Position numbers and translations under genes: made by a program. From JANYIP01 sp031394045 (lineage in GTDB: Bacteria > Actinomycetota > Actinomycetes > Prado026): a stretch of DNA of 16,160 bases. Positions within the stretch are counted from its first letter, which is position 1, and every line of letters begins with the position of its first letter. The notes below the pieces were generated by a model. The model searched no databases. It saw only the letters and a program-made list of their open reading frames with translations, and was not told where the DNA came from. The stretch covers positions 1 through 16,160 of the forward strand of contig JANMWN010000120.1 of NCBI GenBank assembly GCA_031394045.1, in the 5' to 3' direction. Below are positions 1 through 6,037 of this stretch, one piece after another.

Positions 1-377
1 AGGTGCAGGACCTTGGGGTGGCGGGCGTGCTCGGCGAGGGTACGCAGCCCGTTGACCACACCGCCGGCCAGGTCGCCGGCCGAGAACTGCGTCGTCATCG
101 CGAGTGCGCCGAGCGCGCAGGCGTGGTCGTCGAGGTAGCGCTTGGCCTCGTGCCCCGTCACGATCTCGGTCTGTCGGCGCCCAGGGTCGACCGCAACCAG
201 GACGGACGAGTCCGCCTGGGCCAGCGACCTGTGCAGCTGCAGCGCCCGCTCGCGCGTTGAGTCAGCCAGCGAGCCGAGGTAGACGCTGAAGTGCAGGCCC
301 GTGTCCTGCTCGGCCCCGCGGATGGCGCGCGCGACGTCGTCGCGCTGCCGGTCGGAGAAGATCTCACCAGTGGGCAC
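1..377 (-). CDS. DUF5130 family protein (3' end cut by window edge)
   Basis: The visible 125 residues start V-P-T-G-E-I-F-S and form a soluble alpha/beta protein with no signal peptide. They match what I recall of the actinobacterial DUF5130 family, a TPM-like fold of unknown function. Recognisable parts are LHFSVYLGSL near residues 25-34 and a QTEIVTG segment after a VAVDP strand. The GTG at 377 is preferred because a GGAGG Shine-Dalgarno lies at 386-390, eight bases upstream; the GTG at 386 would sit inside that site. The start overlaps the end of the CtaJ-like gene by 14 bases, so translation is probably coupled. The C-terminus lies beyond the left edge. In M. tuberculosis I recall a DUF5130-type protein (Rv2468c) in the same relative place. 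The family call is from recognition, not a search; no activity can be assigned. Confidence 0.7.
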   Translation of the reverse strand, partial: MPTGEIFSDRQRDDVARAIRGAEQDTGLHFSVYLGSLADSTRERALQLHRSLAQADSSVLVAVDPGRRQTEIVTGHEAKRYLDDHACALGALAMTTQFSAGDLAGGVVNGLRTLAEHARHPKVLH

Positions 378-732
378 GCGCGCCACCTCCGCCCGTCGAC
401 CCGGCCGTCGGGTCGGTCGTGCCATCGCCGGCTCCCCCGGTGCCCCCGGTGCCCCCGTCAGGACCGCCCCACCACTCGGGCTTGCCCTGCCAGGCCACGC
501 CGGCGCGGTAGCGCGGACCGCGCGACCCGGAGCCGGCGAACACCAGCAGGTAGAGGACGGCGATGACCAGCGCAGGGATGCCGACGAACAGGCCCAGCGT
601 CTCGACAGCAGTGAGTCCGGGCCCGGGGTCGTCGCCCTCGTAGTAGCGCTGCTCGGCCAGTGCTGGCGAGGCCAGCAGGACCGTCAGCGGCAGTCCGACA
701 GTGATTACGGTGGCTCTGATCGCGTTCCTCAC
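364..732 (-). CDS. ctaJ: Small membrane protein, probable CtaJ-like aa3 oxidase accessory subunit
   Basis: A 122-residue protein with a GTG start. It has an N-terminal hydrophobic segment (about residues 5-26, ending A-L-A-E, signal-like), a short polar loop, a transmembrane helix at about 46-66, and a Gly/Thr-rich, probably disordered tail. Just after the helix is a GPRYRAG stretch with a Trp-rich continuation (AWQGKPEWWGGP). This layout resembles the small actinobacterial protein named CtaJ, an accessory subunit of the cytochrome bcc-aa3 supercomplex. The neighbouring DUF5130 and HNH genes also fit the CtaJ locus as I remember it. It starts 9 bases after the malQ stop. The sequence TAGCGT, which includes that stop codon, sits 6 bases before the GTG and could be a -10 for leaderless transcription. 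Function is inferred from size, topology and context; a generic membrane protein is the alternative. Confidence 0.55.
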   Translation of the reverse strand: MRNAIRATVITVGLPLTVLLASPALAEQRYYEGDDPGPGLTAVETLGLFVGIPALVIAVLYLLVFAGSGSRGPRYRAGVAWQGKPEWWGGPDGGTGGTGGAGDGTTDPTAGSTGGGGARAHW

Positions 733-741
733 CCGCTCACG

Positions 742-2964
742 CTATCCGACCCGTCCGGCTCCGGCCGCCCCGCCTGGCTCTCGCGTCGCATCGGGGCTGA
801 CCCGGTTCGAGACGGTGCCCGCGAGTGCTCGCATCCGCTCGGAGTCGACGAGGTCCTCGAGCAGCACCGGCCGCCCGTTGGCGTCGGTCAGCGGCACCCG
901 CCAGTTGGGGTACTCGTTGCTCGTGCCCGGCTGGTTCTGGGCGCGTACGTCACCGACACCATCGGGCAGCGCGACACCTAGCAGCCGGGCCGGGGTGGCA
1001 GCGAGGTAGCGGTGCAGTGCCTCGACCGTCGCGCGCACGCCGGCTCCGTCGGCGAGGAGCCCACGCTCGCGCAGCACCGTCAGCCACGCCTCCTGGTCGG
1101 CGACGTCGCTGGCCCGCTCCTCGTCGACCGGGCGGGTGAACAGGCCCAGCTCGGCCCGGATCCGCAGGTGCTCACCCTGCAGGTAGCCGGCGGTGGGCGG
1201 CAGGTCGTGCGTGGTCACCGTGGCCAGGCACAGCTGGCGCCACTGCTCGGCCGGCAGCGGCCGGCCACTCCAGTCGCGCTCGAACCACAGGATCGAGGTC
1301 CCGGCGATGCCGCGGTCGTGCAGGAAGTCGCGCACCCAAGGCTCCACGGTGCCCAGGTCCTCACCGATGACGATGGCGCCCGCGCGCTGGGCCTCGAGCG
1401 CGAGGATGCCGACGAGCGCCTCGTGGTCGTAGCGCAGGTACGTGCCCTCGGTGGGCCGCGCGCCCTCCGGTACCAGCCAGAGCCGGAACAGCCCCAGGAC
1501 GTGGTCCACGCGTACGCCACCGGCATGCCGCAGCACCGCGCGGAGCATGTCCCGATAGGGGGCATAGCCCCGCTCGGCTAGCTCCTGCGGGTTCCACGGA
1601 GGCTGGGACCAGCCCTGACCCTGCTGGTTGTACGCGTCCGGAGGCGCACCGACCGCCAGACCGGTCAGGAGCACCGGGCTCAGCGCCCAAGCGTCGAACC
1701 CGTGCGGGTCGACACCGACGGCGAGGTCGTGCACGACGCCGACGGGCATCCCGGCGGCGCGACCGGCGTGCTGCGCAGCAGCCAGCTGCTCGTCGAGCCA
1801 CCACTGCAGCCGGGTGTGTAGCTCGACCCGGTCGGCCAGCCGCTCACGCTCGACACGTACCGCCTCGCTGCCGGGGTCGTGCAGCTCGGCCGGCCAGTCC
1901 TGCCACGGCAATCCGCGCTCGTCGACCAGCGCGCACCAGGTGGCGAAATCGACCAGGGCAGCGCCTTCGCGGGCCCGGTAGGCCGCCAGCGCGGCTGCCC
2001 GCCCGGCCTCGAGCGGGTGAGCGGCGATCAGCTCGAGGGCCGCCCGCTTCGCCGCCCATGCTGCGTCCCTGTCGATGCCGGTTCCTGTCGCGGCTCTGCT
2101 GGCTCTGCTGGCTCTGCTGGCTCTGCTGGCTAGGTCAGCGTGCAGGCGCCCGACCTCGGCGTGCTCCTCCGAGGTCAGCGTCGCGATCTCGGGCACCTGC
2201 TCGACACGCAGGTACAGCGGGTTGGCAAACCGCCGGGTCGTCGGGAGGTACGGCGACGGCTCCATCGGCGCCGACGGTGACGCGGCGTGCAGCGGGTTGA
2301 CAAGCAGGAAGCCGGCCCCCAGCTCACGCCCGCTCCACGAAGCCAGGTCTGCGAGGTCGGCCAGGTCGCCGACGCCCCAGGAGCCACGCGAGAGCACCTG
2401 GTAGATCTGCGTCATGAAACCCCACGCCGGGGCCGCCCCCATCGCTTCGGGCAGCTCCAGCGAACCCGGCGTCACCACGAGCGTGGCGGTCGCCGTGGCG
2501 GTCGCCGTGGCCGTGGCTGTGCCCGAACGCGCGCACAACCGGTGCCAGCCCAGGCTCAGGTCGGCCGGCAGCTCGAAGGTCGCCTCGCCGACGAGCCGGC
2601 CGTCGACCTCCTGCGGCTGCACCCATCGGTCGAGCTGGACGAGGTCGTCGCGCCGACCACCGTCCTCGAGCTCGACCCAGACCTCGACCGGATCGCCATG
2701 GGGTACGTGCACCCAGAACGAGGACGCCGAACCCGCACGGGCGACCAGCGTCGGCGCGAGCATCCGCCGCCAGGGGGTCAGCCGGAGCTCGGCGAGCGAC
2801 TCGAGGGCAGCCTCCGGTGTCGTCGCGTCCGCGCCGAGCGCAGCCAGGACGGCGATCACCGTGCTCGCTGGCACGGCGGTGTGCCGGCCCTGCCAGTCGA
2901 GGAACTCGGTGGCGACGCCGTGAGCGGCTGCCAGCTCCACGACCTCGTGGGAGGGAACGGTCAT
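742..2964 (-). CDS. malQ: 4-alpha-glucanotransferase (amylomaltase, GH77)
   Basis: A 740-residue cytoplasmic enzyme that transfers alpha-1,4-glucan segments between maltodextrins (disproportionation) in glycogen/maltose metabolism. Residues 1 to about 146 form the N-terminal beta-sandwich domain usual in actinobacterial MalQ, followed by the GH77 barrel. Active-site motifs are present: nucleophile D487 in GVRVDH, acid/base E535 in IGEDLG, and transition-state D587 in TTHDLP. A typical GTSNEYPNWR segment lies near the C-terminus. Length agrees with M. tuberculosis MalQ (about 720). The ATG at 2964 overlaps the stop of the response regulator as ATGA, so the two are translationally coupled. Two in-frame tandem repeats give odd inserts: a (Thr-Ala)6 linker near residue 150 and a Ser-Arg-Ala repeat near residue 285. 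Both keep the frame open and neither touches the catalytic motifs. The enzyme identity is secure; control by the adjacent two-component system is inference. Confidence 0.95.
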   Translation of the reverse strand: MTVPSHEVVELAAAHGVATEFLDWQGRHTAVPASTVIAVLAALGADATTPEAALESLAELRLTPWRRMLAPTLVARAGSASSFWVHVPHGDPVEVWVELEDGGRRDDLVQLDRWVQPQEVDGRLVGEATFELPADLSLGWHRLCARSGTATATATATATATLVVTPGSLELPEAMGAAPAWGFMTQIYQVLSRGSWGVGDLADLADLASWSGRELGAGFLLVNPLHAASPSAPMEPSPYLPTTRRFANPLYLRVEQVPEIATLTSEEHAEVGRLHADLASRASRASRASRAATGTGIDRDAAWAAKRAALELIAAHPLEAGRAAALAAYRAREGAALVDFATWCALVDERGLPWQDWPAELHDPGSEAVRVERERLADRVELHTRLQWWLDEQLAAAQHAGRAAGMPVGVVHDLAVGVDPHGFDAWALSPVLLTGLAVGAPPDAYNQQGQGWSQPPWNPQELAERGYAPYRDMLRAVLRHAGGVRVDHVLGLFRLWLVPEGARPTEGTYLRYDHEALVGILALEAQRAGAIVIGEDLGTVEPWVRDFLHDRGIAGTSILWFERDWSGRPLPAEQWRQLCLATVTTHDLPPTAGYLQGEHLRIRAELGLFTRPVDEERASDVADQEAWLTVLRERGLLADGAGVRATVEALHRYLAATPARLLGVALPDGVGDVRAQNQPGTSNEYPNWRVPLTDANGRPVLLEDLVDSERMRALAGTVSNRVSPDATREPGGAAGAGRVG
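2092..2131. repeat. 9-bp tandem repeat inside malQ (four copies)
   Basis: Four perfect copies of GGCTCTGCT (2092-2127) plus a 4-base partial copy. Read on the minus strand it encodes Ser-Arg-Ala repeats in a helical region of MalQ. The unit length is a multiple of three, so copy-number change by slippage would keep the frame. No regulatory role is evident. Confidence 0.9.
2483..2521. repeat. 12/6-bp tandem repeat encoding a Thr-Ala linker in malQ
   Basis: Two perfect copies of GTGGCGGTCGCC (2483-2506) are followed by degenerate 6-base versions (GTGGCC, GTGGCT, GTG). On the minus strand it encodes alternating Thr and Ala at the join between the N-terminal beta domain and the catalytic part of MalQ, so it probably acts as a flexible linker. 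Confidence 0.85.
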
Positions 2965-3683
2965 CGATGGGTACTGCCGGTGTGGATGGCTGCCGGGCCT
3001 AGCTCGTACCGGTAGCCGAAGCCCCGCAGCGTGGTGATCGTCGCGGGGTCGACCCCGAGCGCGCCGAGCTTGCGGCGCAACGCGGAGACGTGCATGTCCA
3101 GGGTCTTGGTCGAGCCGTACCAGTGCGCGTCCCACACCGTCGTCATCAGGTCGTCGCGGCTGACCGCGTCGCCCGCGCGCCTGACCAGCTCGACCAGCAG
3201 GTCGAACTCGCGCGGCCGCAGCGGGACCGCGACGCCGTCGACGGTGCAGCGCCTGGCGGCCGGATCCACGACCACCCCGGCGACGCTCAGCGGGGCAGCA
3301 CGCTCGTCGACCACGCCCCTGCGCAGGTGGGCACGAACGCGGGCCAGCAGCTCGCCGAGCCGGAACGGCTTGGTGACGTAGTCGTCGGCGCCGGCGTCGA
3401 GGCCGACCACCACGTCGACCTCGGCAACGCGCGCAGTGAGCATCACGATGACCGCAAGCGGCAGCACCCCACGCAGCTGCCGCGCCAGGTGGACGCCGTC
3501 GAGGTCGGGCAGCCCGAGGTCGAGCAGCACCAGGTCGGGCACGGGCAGGTCGAGTGCGAGATCGATCGCACCGGCGGCGTCGCCGGCCAGGCGGACCGCG
3601 TAGCCCTCGCTCTCGAGGGCTCGGCCGAGCGGGATCGCGATCGCCGCATCGTCCTCGACGACGAGGATCACGGGTCCGGGCAT
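2961..3683 (-). CDS. OmpR/PhoB-family response regulator
   Basis: A 240-residue DNA-binding regulator. The receiver domain (about 3-118) has the acidic pair E10/D11-D12, phosphoacceptor D55 in LVLLDLGLP, T83 and K105 in DYVTKPF. The C-terminal winged helix (about 130-232) has the LRPREFDLL and RGFGYRYE signatures of OmpR-type domains. It is the likely partner of the sensor kinase directly upstream, although kinase-before-regulator is the less common order. A 64-base gap separates them. TAGCAT lies 6 bases before the ATG, so a separate leaderless promoter for regulator plus malQ is possible; no convincing Shine-Dalgarno is seen. Its TGA overlaps the malQ ATG (ATGA). The family is certain; target genes and signal are unknown. 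Confidence 0.93.
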   Translation of the reverse strand: MPGPVILVVEDDAAIAIPLGRALESEGYAVRLAGDAAGAIDLALDLPVPDLVLLDLGLPDLDGVHLARQLRGVLPLAVIVMLTARVAEVDVVVGLDAGADDYVTKPFRLGELLARVRAHLRRGVVDERAAPLSVAGVVVDPAARRCTVDGVAVPLRPREFDLLVELVRRAGDAVSRDDLMTTVWDAHWYGSTKTLDMHVSALRRKLGALGVDPATITTLRGFGYRYELGPAAIHTGSTHR

Positions 3684-3689
3684 GCACCG

Positions 3690-3695
3690 ATGCTA
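3690..3695 (-). promoter_or_regulatory. Candidate -10 (TAGCAT) for leaderless regulator-malQ transcript
   Basis: TAGCAT on the minus strand ends 6 bases before the ATG of the response regulator. This fits the TANNNT plus 6-8 base spacing seen at leaderless actinobacterial starts. No clear -35 hexamer is present in the 64-base gap, so this is a weak prediction. Confidence 0.4.
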
Positions 3696-3747
3696 GGCAT
3701 GCCCGGCACAGCCTGCAGCATGCGCACTCTGCACTCCGCACAACGGG

Positions 3748-5058
3748 TCAGGCGGTGGCCGGCTCCGCGTCGGCCATCAGCAGCGTGAACATGGTGCCCG
3801 CGTCGGTGCGCGCGACCATCAGGCGAGCACCCTCAGCCTCGGCCAGCGACCGTGCGAGGGCCAGCCCGATGCCGGTCCCACGGGCGCTGGCCGACCGGCG
3901 CAGGAAGATCTCCTCGAGGTCGCCGTCGGGGAGCACGCCCTCGTCACTGACGTCGATCGCCACTCCCGTACCGGAAGTGCGGGCCAGGACGCCGATGGCT
4001 CCCACCCCGTGCGCCAGCGCGTTGTCGACGAGCACCCCGAGCACCTGCCGCAGGGCGGCCTCGGGGAAGGCGACCTGAGGCAGCGGCTCGGCTACCTGGA
4101 CCGTGAGCTCGCGGCCCTGCTCGGAGCAGGCCGGTTGGTACCGGTCGACCAGTGCCTGCACGACCGGCGCCACGTCGGCGGGGACCGCGGGGCCCGGCAG
4201 GTCACGCGACAGTGCCAGCAGGTCCTCGACGGTGCGCTCCAGCCGGTCGACCTGGACCAGTGCCTGCGTGGAGACCGTCTGCACCGACGAGGACGGGTCC
4301 ACCAGCGCCGACTCCAGGGTGATCCGCAGTGCAGTGATGGGCGTACGTAGCTGGTGCGACGCGTCGGACGAGAAGGCCCGTTCGCGCTGGAAGCGGTCAC
4401 CCAACCGACGGCCTGACTCCTCGAGCACGGCCCCAACGACGTCGACCTCGTGCACGCCGGTACGCGGCACCCGCAGGGCGAAGCCCCCCTGCCCGAGCGA
4501 CTCGGCACTGGCCGCCAGCCGTTCGAGCGGCGCGGACAGCCGGCGCGACAGCCGGCCGGAGACCCACCAGGCGAGCAGCAGGACCCCCAGGGCCAGCAGC
4601 CACATCAGCACCCAGGCGCGCAGGTAGCGGCCGGACACGACGCTGCTCGGCAGCGAGGCGCGGACCACAGCCTGCGCCGGACCCTCGGCGCGTACGGGCA
4701 GGAACGCGGCCAGCTCGTCCCCCTCGCGTACGGTCCGCGCGTCCCCGTCGGCCGCGCTCGCCGAAGCGGCCCCCGACTGCTCCGGGCCCTGGCCGTCGGT
4801 CCGGTGGCCGGTGACGTCGTAGACCGCGAGGTGGACGCTCCGGTCGCCCGGCGTCGGCAGGATGCCCCGGCCCAGGATCCCGCTGTCGGGGACGACGGCC
4901 AGGACCCGGGCGGCCTCACGCTCTAGCTCGGTCTCGGACTGCTGCACGTACGCGCTGCGGATCGCGACCATCAGCGGGATCGCGAACACCACGAGCGAGG
5001 CAGCCGTGGCCGCGACGATGGCCAGCCGGACCCGGCGGTGCAGCGGCTGAGCCGTCAA
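3748..5058 (-). CDS. Membrane sensor histidine kinase (HAMP-HisKA-HATPase)
   Basis: A 436-residue kinase. TM1 is at about 12-34. An extracytoplasmic sensor region of about 110 residues follows, with an Ala/Ser-rich stretch near 97-104. TM2 is at about 147-167, then HAMP (about 168-220). The dimerisation/phosphoacceptor helix has H235 in SSDASHQLRTP. The ATPase domain shows an N box around N346 (VLVDNALAHG), a G1 box with D372-x-G374 and a G2 box GTGIGLA at 394-400. All catalytic motifs are intact. The start is the TTG at 5058: AGGAG at 5063-5067 overlaps the stop codon of the LapA-like gene and lies 4 bases before the TTG, so coupling is likely. It should phosphorylate the regulator encoded next. 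The sensor region has no recognisable ligand-binding fold, so the signal is unknown. Confidence 0.92.
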   Translation of the reverse strand: MTAQPLHRRVRLAIVAATAASLVVFAIPLMVAIRSAYVQQSETELEREAARVLAVVPDSGILGRGILPTPGDRSVHLAVYDVTGHRTDGQGPEQSGAASASAADGDARTVREGDELAAFLPVRAEGPAQAVVRASLPSSVVSGRYLRAWVLMWLLALGVLLLAWWVSGRLSRRLSAPLERLAASAESLGQGGFALRVPRTGVHEVDVVGAVLEESGRRLGDRFQRERAFSSDASHQLRTPITALRITLESALVDPSSSVQTVSTQALVQVDRLERTVEDLLALSRDLPGPAVPADVAPVVQALVDRYQPACSEQGRELTVQVAEPLPQVAFPEAALRQVLGVLVDNALAHGVGAIGVLARTSGTGVAIDVSDEGVLPDGDLEEIFLRRSASARGTGIGLALARSLAEAEGARLMVARTDAGTMFTLLMADAEPATA

Positions 5059-5065
5059 CGCGCTC

Positions 5066-5371
5066 CTAGCCTCGTTCCTTGGGTTTCTCGGGTCCGTCCG
5101 TGGACCGGTCCCGGCGCTGCTGGCGCTGACGGCGCCGCCACGACCAGGCCCGGTCCAGCCCGGCCCCGATCGCCGCGATCACGACGAGCAGGAACACCAG
5201 CGGCATGCGTACGGTCCAGAACAGCAGGTTGACCGTCGTCTCGCCGCTGTTCTGGATCACCAGGACGAGCCCGAGCAGTGCGAGCCCGCCGATGCCGCCG
5301 AGCTTGAGCTGACGGACCCGCTCGTCCGAGTCGGGCTTGGCCGCTGGGTGCGGCGCCGGGTCCTCTGCCAT
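5066..5371 (-). CDS. LapA/DUF1049-like small membrane protein
   Basis: A 101-residue protein with a short acidic/proline-rich cytoplasmic N-terminus, two hydrophobic helices (about 24-40 and 55-73), the inter-helix segment V-I-Q-N-S-G followed by F-W-T-V-R-M-P-L, and a strongly basic Arg/Gln-rich tail. The IQN and F-W...P-L pattern between two helices is typical of the LapA domain (DUF1049). In some bacteria such proteins act in envelope/lipopolysaccharide assembly, a role that cannot simply be transferred to an actinobacterium. It starts 10 bases after the HNH stop codon, and its own stop overlaps the Shine-Dalgarno of the sensor kinase, suggesting cotranslation with the two-component system. 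The family call is good; function is unknown. Confidence 0.75.
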   Translation of the reverse strand: MAEDPAPHPAAKPDSDERVRQLKLGGIGGLALLGLVLVIQNSGETTVNLLFWTVRMPLVFLLVVIAAIGAGLDRAWSWRRRQRQQRRDRSTDGPEKPKERG

Positions 5372-5378
5372 GGCGCAG

Positions 5379-5384
5379 AGCCTA
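5379..5384 (-). promoter_or_regulatory. Candidate -10 (TAGGCT) overlapping the HNH stop codon
   Basis: TAGGCT contains the TAG stop of the HNH gene and ends 7 bases before the ATG of the LapA-like gene. No clear Shine-Dalgarno precedes that ATG, so a leaderless mRNA starting at or near the ATG is possible. Confidence 0.4.
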
Positions 5385-5915
5385 GGGGGCGGCAGGCAGC
5401 GGGAGCACCGCATCGCCCAGGCCATGACCGACGAGGTACGGGATCCAGCACGGGTCGTGCCGCCCGCTCGCGAGCACCCGCCAGGCCGGTCCAGCCGGCT
5501 GGGTGGGCGGCTGCCGCAACCGCCAGCCGAGGTCGGCGGGGGTCTTGTCGGCCTTGACCCGGTTGCAGCGGTGGCACGCGGCGACCACGTTGTCCCAGGT
5601 GTGCCGGCCCCCACGGCTACGCGGCACGACGTGGTCGATGCTGGCCGCGTTCGCCCCGCAGTACGCGCACCGTCCGCCGTCCCGCGCGAACACCGCCCGT
5701 CGGGTCAGCGGCACGCCGGCCCGGTGCGGTACGCGTACGAACCGGTTGAGCCGGATCACTGAGGGCACCGCGATCGCCCCACCAGCCGAGCGGACCACCC
5801 GGCCTGAGACCTCGACAGCCGTCGCCTTGGCCGCAAGCACCAGCAGGAGGGCGCGCCGGTCGACCACCACGCCCAACGGCTCGTACGTGGCGTTCAGCAC
5901 CAAGGTGTGCGCCAT
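5382..5915 (-). CDS. HNH endonuclease family protein
   Basis: A 177-residue protein starting M-A-H-T-L-V-L-N-A-T-Y-E-P-L, the conserved beginning of an actinobacterial HNH family (I recall Rv2469c in M. tuberculosis as a relative). The nuclease module spans about 78-126: zinc pairs C83-x2-C86 and C114-x2-C117, the D94-H95 metal/catalytic pair in SIDHVVPRSRGG, N109 in WDNV and N118. All key residues are present, so a metal-dependent DNA nickase/endonuclease activity is plausible; the cellular role is unknown. The reading frame stays open upstream to about 5984, but that extension runs through a direct repeat and lacks the family-typical start, so the ATG at 5915 (or GTG at 5918) is preferred. 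It heads the left-arm gene run and is divergent from the prolyl oligopeptidase gene. Confidence 0.85.
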   Translation of the reverse strand: MAHTLVLNATYEPLGVVVDRRALLLVLAAKATAVEVSGRVVRSAGGAIAVPSVIRLNRFVRVPHRAGVPLTRRAVFARDGGRCAYCGANAASIDHVVPRSRGGRHTWDNVVAACHRCNRVKADKTPADLGWRLRQPPTQPAGPAWRVLASGRHDPCWIPYLVGHGLGDAVLPLPAAP

Positions 5916-5921
5916 CACGCT

Positions 5922-5963
5922 TGCTGTCGTCCTCCTCGGGGGCTGCTGTCGTCCTCCTCGGGG
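5922..5963. repeat. 20-bp perfect direct repeat in the HNH/peptidase divergent intergenic region
   Basis: The 20-base sequence TGCTGTCGTCCTCCTCGGGG occurs at 5922-5941 and again at 5944-5963 with no mismatch, a period of 22 bases. It starts 7 bases upstream of the HNH ATG and ends 74 bases before the peptidase ATG. The 22-base period puts both copies on nearly the same helical face, as expected of paired operator sites. A slippage duplication is the simpler alternative. Confidence 0.85.
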
Positions 5964-6021
5964 ACCAGTGTCCGACGCCGACACGCGTGGGCGCCAGCGC
6001 TATTCACCAAGAGCCCCCGCT

Positions 6022-6027
6022 TAGGGT
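6022..6027 (+). promoter_or_regulatory. Candidate -10 (TAGGGT) for the prolyl oligopeptidase gene
   Basis: TAGGGT lies 10 bases before the ATG at 6038. No clear Shine-Dalgarno is present between them, so a very short or absent leader is likely. No good -35 can be pointed to. Confidence 0.4.
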
Positions 6028-6037
6028 GATTCGCGCC

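Noticed and set aside
2965..3741. Apparent N-terminal extension of malQ through the response regulator
   Set aside because: The malQ frame stays open upstream but there it is a shadow of the regulator and is Arg-rich. The family N-terminus begins at the ATG at 2964, coupled by ATGA.
5916..5984. 23-residue N-terminal extension of the HNH protein
   Set aside because: It translates the direct repeat into Pro/Arg/Gln-rich sequence, while the conserved start M-A-H-T-L-V-L-N is at 5915.
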